In this document: positions 51,506 to 58,696 of the stretch, piece by piece
Layout: the number at the start of each line of letters is the position of its first letter
Position numbering within the stretch: the stretch's first letter is position 1
NCBI RefSeq assembly: GCF_003350505.1
Contig: NZ_QQAY01000005.1
Location: 62,001-126,000, forward strand
Source: Falsibacillus pallidus
GTDB taxonomy: Bacteria > Bacillota > Bacilli > Bacillales > DSM-25281
DNA length: 64,000 nucleotides
Direction of reading: 5' to 3'
Translations under genes and position numbers: made by a program
Notes under the pieces: model-generated
Told to the model about the DNA's origin: nothing
The model's input: only the letters and a program-made list of their open reading frames with translations
Database searches by the model: none

Positions 51506-52544
51506 GATTATCACCTTCTATCGTAATCTTCGGGACTCTCACTTCCAGGCGCGTCCCTTTATTTTGCAAACTGACAATCTTCAGTGTACCGCCGATTTCC
51601 AATGCCCGTTCATGCATATTTTGAAGACCGTAGGACCCAGCTTTTTCTTTTTCAACATTAAAGCCGACTCCGTTGTCCGAGATGCGAAGAATGATCAGCT
51701 GATCCCTTTCGATAAGCAGGACGTCAAGACTCGAGGCTTTGGAATGACGGAGCGTATTAGAGACCGATTCCTGGAGGATCCTGAAGAGGTGGTCTTCAAT
51801 CCCCTTATCCAATTCAAGTGGTTCGACTTTCCATTGAATATCCATGGGGACTTTTTGAACTAATTCTTCAAGCAGCTCCCTGATTCCTTCCTCCAGCGAT
51901 TTTCCTTTTAATGCGGCCGGACGGAGGTGCAGGAGAAGTGCCCTCATTTCCAGCTGAGACTGCTGGATCATCTGCTCTACCATTTTCAACTGCTTCGTTT
52001 CAGGTGAATCTGCTGGACGGGGATATTCGGTGATGGCTGACATCATCATGGATGCGGCGAACAATTGCTGACTGACGGAATCATGAAGTTCCCTTGCCAG
52101 GCGATTGCGTTCTTGGGAGACGATTTCCTGGATGCGCTTCTCCTGATCCTCTGCCTTCTCGGTTGCAAGCTTTTGGGAAAGCTTTGTCTGTTCAATGATA
52201 TGATTTTTCACTCTATCCACTTGCTGTTCTATTGAGGCCAGTTCAGTGATTTTGATAGGTTCTTTCTTTTTGGCTATATGGCCGCTTAGCACTTGGGTTA
52301 ATTCTTCTTTAACGGATTTGAATTGTCTGCTCCACGAGATTCCAGAGAACAATCCGGCACCGATGCCGATTAATAAACTTAAAGTAGGAACGACCATGAC
52401 AAATGGCAGATCCATAATTTTCCTGGTCCAAATCAATGACCAATCTTCTAATGGAAAAGCAAGAAAAAACACGATTGATAAGCCGATAAAAAGGAGGACA
52501 GAGATCATCAATCCGAATAGAATCTGACGTTGAATCACACTCAT
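51498..52544 (-). CDS. liaS: LiaS sensor histidine kinase
   Basis: A 348-residue kinase. Two N-terminal membrane helices ([42 protein letters not shown]) flank a very short outside loop, the intramembrane-sensing design. The HisKA_3 phosphoacceptor is [18 protein letters not shown]. The ATPase domain has [18 protein letters not shown] and [11 protein letters not shown]. It detects lipid II-cycle stress and is restrained by LiaF. Start overlaps the liaF stop (ATGA). Confidence 0.95.
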   Translation of the reverse strand: MSVIQRQILFGLMISVLLFIGLSIVFFLAFPLEDWSLIWTRKIMDLPFVMVVPTLSLLIGIGAGLFSGISWSRQFKSVKEELTQVLSGHIAKKKEPIKITELASIEQQVDRVKNHIIEQTKLSQKLATEKAEDQEKRIQEIVSQERNRLARELHDSVSQQLFAASMMMSAITEYPRPADSPETKQLKMVEQMIQQSQLEMRALLLHLRPAALKGKSLEEGIRELLEELVQKVPMDIQWKVEPLELDKGIEDHLFRILQESVSNTLRHSKASSLDVLLIERDQLIILRISDNGVGFNVEKEKAGSYGLQNMHERALEIGGTLKIVSLQNKGTRLEVRVPKITIEGDNHD

Positions 52545-53278
52545 GATCTCTTCACCTCTAGATTCCCGACGAGCATAGAGGTCAATATCTTCACGCGCTG
52601 CCCTGCCATTTCAAAGCCTTCAGAACGGTATTGGACGCAGTAGTTAAAAACGGACGGCTCCTCGTTCTCGAAAATGGATACAGAACCTGCAATGACGGAA
52701 TGGTGGATGCTGACCTCCGTTTCGTATGGCACGAGCACCTTTACATTCCCTACGATATTCTTAATCAATATGATTGATTCTCCAGCCGGCAGAACGGTGT
52801 TGCTCAGGTCGATGATGGTATCTCCGATGCCCGTCTGTATGTTGATATCTTCCCATTCATAGGAATGATCCGGCGTCGACTGGGATCCGAACCACTGATT
52901 TCGGATGTACGGGTTCTTAATAAAGCCTTTTTCTTGATGAATCGGCGTCTTCTCCAAGTTGATTTTCGGAGCGATTACCTCTGGCCTCTTTTTGGACATC
53001 CAAAATTGAATAAGTACATATCCGATGATGGCAATGATCAGCAGTCTGAAGGTGATCAGATTGAAAATGGTCACAATCAGAATGATGATTCCGATCCAAA
53101 AAAGAAAGTTCCTTTTTTTGCCGTCTCTCCGTTTTTTCCTTCCGAGGTAAATAAGGACACCTGAAACAAACAAAGAAAAAATGGCGTCCCCATTATGGAA
53201 GGAAAGTTCAAAAACGAGGAGCAATATTCCGATAAGGATGATCCAGCTCAGCTCATCCCCTTTAATCTTATCCATCAT
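52541..53278 (-). CDS. liaF: LiaF, inhibitor of LiaRS signalling
   Basis: A 245-residue protein. Four N-terminal membrane helices (SWIILIGILLLVFELSF; AIFSLFVSGVLIYLG; NFLFWIGIIILIVTIF; RLLIIAIIGYVLIQFW) precede a C-terminal beta-rich DUF2154-type domain (GDTIIDLSNTVLPAGESIILIKNIVGNVKVLVPYETEVS). LiaF keeps LiaS in its phosphatase state without cell-wall antibiotics. It is 99 bp after liaH, with a hairpin between. Confidence 0.93.
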   Translation of the reverse strand: MMDKIKGDELSWIILIGILLLVFELSFHNGDAIFSLFVSGVLIYLGRKKRRDGKKRNFLFWIGIIILIVTIFNLITFRLLIIAIIGYVLIQFWMSKKRPEVIAPKINLEKTPIHQEKGFIKNPYIRNQWFGSQSTPDHSYEWEDINIQTGIGDTIIDLSNTVLPAGESIILIKNIVGNVKVLVPYETEVSIHHSVIAGSVSIFENEEPSVFNYCVQYRSEGFEMAGQRVKILTSMLVGNLEVKRS

Positions 53279-53332
53279 ATGGGTCCGCCCCCCTTTGCCT
53301 TGAAATATATGTTCATTTTATTATTATCAGCG

Positions 53333-53361
53333 AAAAGGCACAGTTGTCCTGCGCCTTTTTA
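53333..53361 (-). terminator. Partial terminator between liaH and liaFSR
   Basis: On the minus strand AAAAGGCGCAG/CTGTGCCTTTT is followed by only a short T-run (TTTTCGC). It probably lets a fraction of transcripts reach liaFSR, so liaIH is made in excess. Confidence 0.65.
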
Positions 53362-53377
53362 GAATACCATGTTTTAC

Positions 53378-54025
53378 CTACGAAATAGTATGAGTTTCTT
53401 TATTTTTTGCTTCTTTTTCTAGCAGAGCGATTTTCGCCTCAATCGTTTCACGGTAATAAGCACTGTTCACTTTCTGCTCCAGGCTGTCCAAGTAATTTTC
53501 CATTTCGTTGAAGTGAGCATTGGACCCCGCAGATGCTGCTGATTGATCCAGCACTTTGTTCATTTGATGGTGGGCTCTCACGATATTTTCCCTGCCCATC
53601 AACTCAAGTCGCTTTAAGTTCATGTCTTTCAATTTATGTTTCATGCTTTCATATTTTCTTTCAAGCTCATTCAGCTGGGCAGAGGCTTTCTGTAAGGATG
53701 CTGAGAGCGCATTTGCCCGTTCTTCATACTGAAGCTGCTCTTTCTGTGCAAAGTCATGAAGCTCCTGCTCTCCTGCCTTTTCGGCCACTTCTGCCTGATA
53801 CTTTCTCTTTTCCGCCATTTCCACCGCTATATGATGCTCTTTTACAAACTCTTCTTTCAATAAATATTGTCGTTCAACCAGCTTTCTTGTCTTTTCGACT
53901 TCTGCTTCACATTGGCGAAGGTATTGGTTTAACACAGCAATGGGATTTTTCTGCTCTTTTTGATCAAGCAGATCATGCAAATCTGCCTCAATTGAATTTT
54001 TGATTCTGAAAAATAAGCTGCCCAT
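53378..54025 (-). CDS. liaH: LiaH, PspA/IM30 family
   Basis: A 215-residue all-helical PspA-type protein. The N-terminal amphipathic helix is MGSLFFRIKNSIEADLHDLL, followed by NPIAVLNQYLRQCEAEVEKTRKLV and a long coiled coil. It is assigned as LiaH rather than another PspA because it sits between the LiaI-like gene and liaFSR. It forms membrane-protecting assemblies under cell-wall antibiotic stress. Start ATG 54025 after AGGAGAG. Confidence 0.9.
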   Translation of the reverse strand: MGSLFFRIKNSIEADLHDLLDQKEQKNPIAVLNQYLRQCEAEVEKTRKLVERQYLLKEEFVKEHHIAVEMAEKRKYQAEVAEKAGEQELHDFAQKEQLQYEERANALSASLQKASAQLNELERKYESMKHKLKDMNLKRLELMGRENIVRAHHQMNKVLDQSAASAGSNAHFNEMENYLDSLEQKVNSAYYRETIEAKIALLEKEAKNKETHTIS

Positions 54026-54075
54026 GGATCAATCTCTCCTTTTTTGTATGTTTTAGTGGTGATGCTTTTCAGGGA

Positions 54076-54417
54076 TTACTTTTTCAGTTGAGCCCATTCG
54101 CGTTCGAAATTTGCAAATGGATCGTGTTTATCTGTACGATTTTCTTTTTGCCCGTTCCAGTTTTTATAGACCAGAAATAGCACCCATGCAGCTGCAATTC
54201 CTAAAATCGCCGGTACATTGGAAGCAGAAGCTAAAAGGGCAATGACCCCGATGCTGGCCCAGAGGATTTTTTTAAACGTGGAATCCGCTCTCATGAACCT
54301 CTTGAATGCGTAGTACAGGATCACCAGGCTCACTGCCAGCCCGACAAGCGGACCGACGTGTGTCAAAAGCACAATCCCCGCGATACCTCCGACTAATAGA
54401 AGACCAATTTTTTTCAT
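54076..54417 (-). CDS. liaI: LiaI-like small membrane protein
   Basis: A 113-residue protein. Three to four hydrophobic helices (IGLLLVGGIAGIVLLTHVGP; LVGLAVSLVILYYAF; ILWASIGVIALLASA; AILGIAAAWVLFLVY) precede a short charged cytoplasmic tail (DPFANFEREWAQLKK). It corresponds in position to LiaI, the membrane anchor of LiaH. First gene of the lia operon. Start ATG 54417 after AAAGGAGGAAG. The symbol rests on context more than on sequence. Confidence 0.82.
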   Translation of the reverse strand: MKKIGLLLVGGIAGIVLLTHVGPLVGLAVSLVILYYAFKRFMRADSTFKKILWASIGVIALLASASNVPAILGIAAAWVLFLVYKNWNGQKENRTDKHDPFANFEREWAQLKK

Positions 54418-54495
54418 GTTCCCTTCCTCCTTTCTTATACCTCTATCCTACCTGGATTCCTTGGTTCTCATAACGAGCCTCCGCTTTATTTTCAA

Positions 54496-54513
54496 CTAAG
54501 GCTTGAGGCTTAG
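54496..54513. promoter_or_regulatory. Possible LiaR operator upstream of liaI
   Basis: CTAAGGCTTGAGGCTTAG is an inverted repeat (CTAAG/CTTAG, 8-bp centre) 79 bp before liaI, where an activator such as LiaR would bind. I cannot confirm a match to the known LiaR box. Confidence 0.4.
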
Positions 54514-54573
54514 AAGGGAGTACGGCTACAAATAAAACAGGGCGTAACAGTCACCAAAGCAATGGTGACTGGC

Positions 54574-54595
54574 ACGCCCCGACATTTGTCGAATG
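54574..54595. repeat. Dispersed 22-bp element, copy 5 (solitary)
   Basis: Starts CACGCCCCG and ends TTTGTCGAAT, preceded by GGTGACTGG. No phased array follows; its end is 4 bp from the flippase stop codon. Confidence 0.8.
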
Positions 54596-54598
54596 ATC

Positions 54599-55936
54599 TT
54601 ATCTTCTTGAATAGTCATTGAACAGCCGGCCGAAGAACATGGGCATTTCGATTTTTTTGCAGATGGTTGCGTAATGCAGCAGACACAGGAGAAGCGCCCC
54701 TGAATTCATCGCCAGAATGATCCCGTTCATTTGCAGGGACGGCATTGCCCCCATTATATAGATCATGGTAAATGTGACGACCGTCGCAATGACGGAATGG
54801 AAGAAGGCATCCTTCACCAAACCAAGTCCGATTAGGAAAGCCTGCATCGGCGTGATGAAATAATGGAATAAGAAAAATGGCCAAAGCAGCTGCAGGTAAT
54901 ATTCAGCATCGGACGAATGGAAAAACAGCTGCGTCAGCCGCTCCCCCTCAAAGGAAAACAAGAGGATGGCCGGGACGCCGTATAAAAAAGTAAAGATCAG
55001 CACTTTTTGCAGCAGGCTTTGAAGCGCCTCCCTGTTTCGTTTCGAATAATGTTCTGAAACGGTTGGGATCAAAATGATTAGGAGTGAATGGGCGATGAAT
55101 GCTGGAAAGAAGCCTATGGTGAACGCCACCCCTGTGAGGATTCCAAATTGTTCAGTGGACATGGTTTCGGTCAATCCTGCATGCATCAGGGCGGTTTTGA
55201 TCAAGAAAGGCTGCACAGCCGCTGTCAGCGCATGAAAAATCCGAAGAGCCGTCGTTGGTACTGACACTGCAAGCAGATCCTTCCTGACGACCTTCCCTTC
55301 TGTATGGTGATGGACTTTTCGCTTTTTGATATCTTGGTATTGAATGAAATAAGCAATCATCAAATAGATGAGAATGACCAGCTCAGACCCGATCAACGTG
55401 CATATCGCTACCAGAAGCGCTTTTTCCATTGTGAAATCAAACCATTTATACAAATAGACTAAGAATACCAGCTGGAGGAATTTCCGCAAAAAGTTTGCCG
55501 CTGCAATCTTCCCCATCTGCTGGATGCCCATGAAGTAGCCCCTTGCAACAGAAGAGATCGATATGACAGGAATCAACGCCAGAAGAAGCCACCTTAAAAT
55601 CGGATGATAGTGGTTGAAGACAGGAATGGCGGGAAATACCGCAAGCGCAGCCAAGCTGAATGCAATGGTGGAATACAGCGCAAATTTAAAAGCATGTCCG
55701 AGCATGCTTTTATGGTACTTCTCTTCTTTCTCGGCAATCATTTTGGAAATGGAGATGGGCAGTTCGAGGGAAGCAATGACGACCACCAAAAAAATAAAAG
55801 GCATTATGGACATATATAAACCCATCCCATGCGCCCCGATTTCCTTTGCCAGAACCATATTAATGAAAAATTCAAGGCATTCGCCCGCAAATGCCACAGC
55901 GATCAATAGGATGGAACCCCTTAAGAATGTATTCAT
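54599..55936 (-). CDS. Polysaccharide/lipid flippase, MOP superfamily (SpoVB-like)
   Basis: A 445-residue membrane protein with 12-14 helices of the MATE/PST fold. N-terminal MNTFLRGSILLIAVAFAGEC, the family-typical MVLAKEIGAHGMGLYMSIMP, VARGYFMGIQQMGKIAAANF, and TGVAFTIGFFPAFIAHSLLIILIP. It resembles SpoVB and related exporters that move lipid-linked sugars or wall precursors; the substrate is not determined. The start is ATG 55936 after AGGAGAG. The long upstream frame to 56167 overlaps the divergent TspO-like gene and is not used. Confidence 0.85.
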   Translation of the reverse strand: MNTFLRGSILLIAVAFAGECLEFFINMVLAKEIGAHGMGLYMSIMPFIFLVVVIASLELPISISKMIAEKEEKYHKSMLGHAFKFALYSTIAFSLAALAVFPAIPVFNHYHPILRWLLLALIPVISISSVARGYFMGIQQMGKIAAANFLRKFLQLVFLVYLYKWFDFTMEKALLVAICTLIGSELVILIYLMIAYFIQYQDIKKRKVHHHTEGKVVRKDLLAVSVPTTALRIFHALTAAVQPFLIKTALMHAGLTETMSTEQFGILTGVAFTIGFFPAFIAHSLLIILIPTVSEHYSKRNREALQSLLQKVLIFTFLYGVPAILLFSFEGERLTQLFFHSSDAEYYLQLLWPFFLFHYFITPMQAFLIGLGLVKDAFFHSVIATVVTFTMIYIMGAMPSLQMNGIILAMNSGALLLCLLHYATICKKIEMPMFFGRLFNDYSRR

Positions 55937-56136
55937 CTTTTCTCTCCTCGTCTTACGGTCATACCTTAAAGATATGAGACAAGTCCTAAAAATATTTTTC
56001 AAAAAATAAAGAGAAAAATCGGGAGCATATCCGCCCGTTTTGCCGCCGGGGAAAGAGGATATGTAAGTAGAATAGAATGGAATCGTGGCTGCTTTGCATA
56101 AAATAAAGACAATAAAGAATAAAGGAGGGATTTCCG

Positions 56137-56865
56137 TTGGTCCGTTTTTTGTTGAACCTTGCCGCATTTCTATTGATGGTAGCCGTCAACGCCTTGGCAA
56201 ATATCATCCCTTTCAATGGACAGACAACAGGTGAAATATCGAACCGCCTCCATGTCCTGTTCACTCCGGCCGGCTATGTTTTTTCTATCTGGGGATTGAT
56301 CTACCTTTTGACCGGGATCTGGGTCCTGAGAGAACTTCCGAAAAAGAGAAGGGATCTTCCTCTTTATACCACAACGAGCGGTCTATTCATTTGGAGCAGC
56401 CTCCTGAATACGGCTTGGATTTTCCTCTGGCATTTTGAATTTTTCTTTTTCACCGTCGTCGTCATGGTGCTGCTTCTATTGACCCTCATCAAGCTGTATA
56501 CCCGCATCCAGGCAGTTGACCACTCCTTTTGGGATATTCTGCCCTTCTCGGTGTACCTGGGGTGGATCAGTGTTGCCACGATTGCGAACATCAGCTACGT
56601 CCTCACGTTTTATGGATGGAATGGATTCGGACTCTCAGATGTCACCTGGACCGTCATCCTGCTTTTGTCAGGGACATTCCTGGCCCTTTTCTTCAGATGG
56701 AAAAATCACGATTGGGTCTATCCGCTTGTATTCATTTGGGCTTTTGTCGGAATTGGCGTCAAAAATCAAGCAAGCACCCCGACAGTCGCTTACATCGCTT
56801 ATGGACTGGCAGCGGTCATTCTGATCGGTATATTTCTCTTTCGCAACCCAAAAATTGAAACATAA
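56137..56865 (+). CDS. TspO/MBR-like tryptophan-rich membrane protein
   Basis: A 242-residue protein with six or seven helices rich in Trp and Phe. Family-like segments are VFSIWGLIYLLTGIWVL, LLNTAWIFLWHFEFFFF and WISVATIANISYVLTFYGWNG. TspO proteins bind porphyrins; longer forms like this one have extra C-terminal helices, and their role is unclear. The start is a TTG at 56137 after AAAGGAGGG. Divergent from the flippase. Confidence 0.83.
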   Translation: MVRFLLNLAAFLLMVAVNALANIIPFNGQTTGEISNRLHVLFTPAGYVFSIWGLIYLLTGIWVLRELPKKRRDLPLYTTTSGLFIWSSLLNTAWIFLWHFEFFFFTVVVMVLLLLTLIKLYTRIQAVDHSFWDILPFSVYLGWISVATIANISYVLTFYGWNGFGLSDVTWTVILLLSGTFLALFFRWKNHDWVYPLVFIWAFVGIGVKNQASTPTVAYIAYGLAAVILIGIFLFRNPKIET

Positions 56866-56983
56866 AAAATAGGGATGAAAACGGGGATTCTGCTTGCCCC
56901 ATTTTTTTGTTGGTGATTTGTTTGGAAAAAAACGCTTCCCCTTCGCATAAAATAGCGTTAGCACCTTTATGGGAGGTTTCGAT

Positions 56984-58423
56984 ATGGGGATTGTGACAGG
57001 AGCTGAATTCATCAGACGCATCGATCAGCTGAATAACGAGGTATGGATCAATGGAGAAAAAGTTCAAGGGAAGATTTCCGAACACCAAGCTTTTAAAGGA
57101 ATATTAAAGAGCAAAGCTTCTCTTTACGATATGCAGCATATGCCAAGCCATCGGGAATTCCTGACATACAGGGAGCCAAAAAAAGGATCACTCGCCAACT
57201 TCTCCTTTAAATGTCCTGTCTCAAAACAGGATCTGATTGAAAGACGGAAGGCAACGGAATTATGGGCATCGGCAAATGCAGGATTGATGGGACGATCTCC
57301 TGACTATATTAATTCTGCCATCATGTCTCTCGGAGCTGCCTCCAAATTGTTGGGGACGAACAACCCTGAATTCGGCAAGAACATCGAAAAGCTTTTGGAA
57401 AATGCCATACAAAACGATTTATCCTTCACACATACCTTCATCAACCCGCAGACAAATCGTTCAGTTTCCTACTTTGAAGGGGAGGATGATGTCATCGCTG
57501 CACGTGTTGTGGACGAAACACCAGAGGGCATCGTCATCAAAGGGGCTCGCCTTCTCGCCACACAGGGGGGGATCACAGATGAACTGCTTGTCCTTCCGGC
57601 TGGCGGCAATTTCATTGATGAATCCTACATATACGGGTTCATCATCCCTTCAAATACACCCGGCTTAAAATTTTTGTGCCGCGAGTCTTTTGTCTATTCG
57701 GATTCTTCTTTTGATCATCCGCTCTCCACACGGTTTGAGGAGATTGATTCCATCGTTGTTTTCGATAACGTGCTCGTCCCTTGGGATAAGGTCTTTTTAT
57801 ATAAGGATTTGAATGTTGCATTTGCCATGAGCCAGGAAGTGGATATGTTCACCCTCCTTTCCTACCAGGCTGTCACCCGCCAGGTGGTGAAAACGGAGTT
57901 CCTGCTCGGACTTGCAGAGAAGATGATTCAGACAATCAATATCAGTGAGCATCAGCATGTAAAAGAAAAATGCAGCGAAATCATCGTAAATTTAGAAATT
58001 ATGAAAGCTTTGCTTCTGGCCTCGGAGACGAATTGTTCGTTCAATGAATGGGGAATGATGACGCCTGATGCAAATCCCCTCAATGCTGCGATCATTTACT
58101 ATCCAAAAATTTATCCGCGGATGGTGGAAATCCTTCATTTGCTTGGAGCGAGCGGACTGATTTCCATTCCAGGGGAAAAGGATTTCAATTCGGAGATTAT
58201 CCGGCCGGAGCTTGATAAATATTTGCAGGGTGCTGCCTCTACGGCCGAGGAGCGTGTGAAGATATACCGGCTGGCTTGGGACTTGACGATGAGCGCATTC
58301 GGCTCAAGACAGACGTTGTATGAAAGGTTCTTCTTCGGGGATCCGATAAAATTATCGACCTCCCTCTATAATGGCTACGATAAAAACCGCTTCGTGGATA
58401 TGGTAAAGGAATTTTTGAAGTGA
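56984..58423 (+). CDS. HpaB family flavin-dependent monooxygenase
   Basis: A 479-residue protein of the 4-hydroxyphenylacetate 3-hydroxylase large-subunit family, with the acyl-CoA-dehydrogenase-like fold. It shows FIRRIDQLNNEVWINGEKVQG at the N-terminus, FTHTFINPQTNR, GIVIKGARLLATQGGITDELLVLP, and FDNVLVPWDKVFLY. It hydroxylates aromatic compounds using reduced FAD supplied by a separate reductase; no reductase gene is adjacent. It resembles B. subtilis YoaI in kind. Start ATG 56984 after GGGAGG; an upstream ATG at 56969 lies too close to that site. Confidence 0.88.
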   Translation: MGIVTGAEFIRRIDQLNNEVWINGEKVQGKISEHQAFKGILKSKASLYDMQHMPSHREFLTYREPKKGSLANFSFKCPVSKQDLIERRKATELWASANAGLMGRSPDYINSAIMSLGAASKLLGTNNPEFGKNIEKLLENAIQNDLSFTHTFINPQTNRSVSYFEGEDDVIAARVVDETPEGIVIKGARLLATQGGITDELLVLPAGGNFIDESYIYGFIIPSNTPGLKFLCRESFVYSDSSFDHPLSTRFEEIDSIVVFDNVLVPWDKVFLYKDLNVAFAMSQEVDMFTLLSYQAVTRQVVKTEFLLGLAEKMIQTINISEHQHVKEKCSEIIVNLEIMKALLLASETNCSFNEWGMMTPDANPLNAAIIYYPKIYPRMVEILHLLGASGLISIPGEKDFNSEIIRPELDKYLQGAASTAEERVKIYRLAWDLTMSAFGSRQTLYERFFFGDPIKLSTSLYNGYDKNRFVDMVKEFLK

Positions 58424-58429
58424 GCGCAT

Positions 58430-58473
58430 AAACACCTCCAAAAGGAACCATGTTACTTGTTAAGGAGGTGTTT
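58430..58473 (+). promoter_or_regulatory. Hairpin sequestering the ribosome site of the small downstream gene
   Basis: AAACACCTCC (58430-58439) is exactly complementary to GGAGGTGTTT (58464-58473), which contains the AAGGAGGTG site of the gene starting at 58478. The stem would hide the site and might also end hpaB-like transcription weakly. Confidence 0.65.
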
Positions 58474-58477
58474 CTCC

Positions 58478-58651
58478 ATGAACAAAGAAAACAGCCCAAA
58501 ATACACTTCTGCCGGTACGGACATTGATGAAGTCAAAAGACAGGATGCCAATTCCGGCCTGACCTACAACCAGGTAAAAAAACTGATTGCAGACACCGTT
58601 AGCGGCCACGAAGTCCAAAACTTCAATGCCCAGCGGACCGAGCAGGAATAA
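58478..58651 (+). CDS. Small protein resembling gamma-type SASP (57 aa)
   Basis: ATG 58478 after AAGGAGGTG. The sequence MNKENSPKYTSAGTDIDEVK is followed by RQDANSG, then LTYNQVKKLIADTVSG and a Gln/Asn-rich end. The SAGTD-xxx-VKRQxAxSG pattern recalls gamma-type small acid-soluble spore proteins, but the second half does not, so the link is weak. Soluble, no cysteine. It is flanked by an SD-masking hairpin upstream and a strong terminator downstream. Sporulation-specific expression is unproven. Confidence 0.65.
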   Translation: MNKENSPKYTSAGTDIDEVKRQDANSGLTYNQVKKLIADTVSGHEVQNFNAQRTEQE

Positions 58652-58688
58652 AAAAGAGCAATGCCCACGCTGCGGGCATTGCTCTTAT
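58652..58688. terminator. Strong bidirectional terminator
   Basis: The 13-bp perfect stem AAGAGCAATGCCC/GGGCATTGCTCTT has AAAAAA on its left, giving a T-run on the minus strand just after the swrC stop. Confidence 0.9.
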
Positions 58689-58696
58689 GTTTTCTA

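Noticed and set aside
55936-56167. 77-residue N-terminal extension of the flippase
   Set aside because: It overlaps the divergent TspO-like gene and its ribosome site, while ATG 55936 has its own AGGAGAG.
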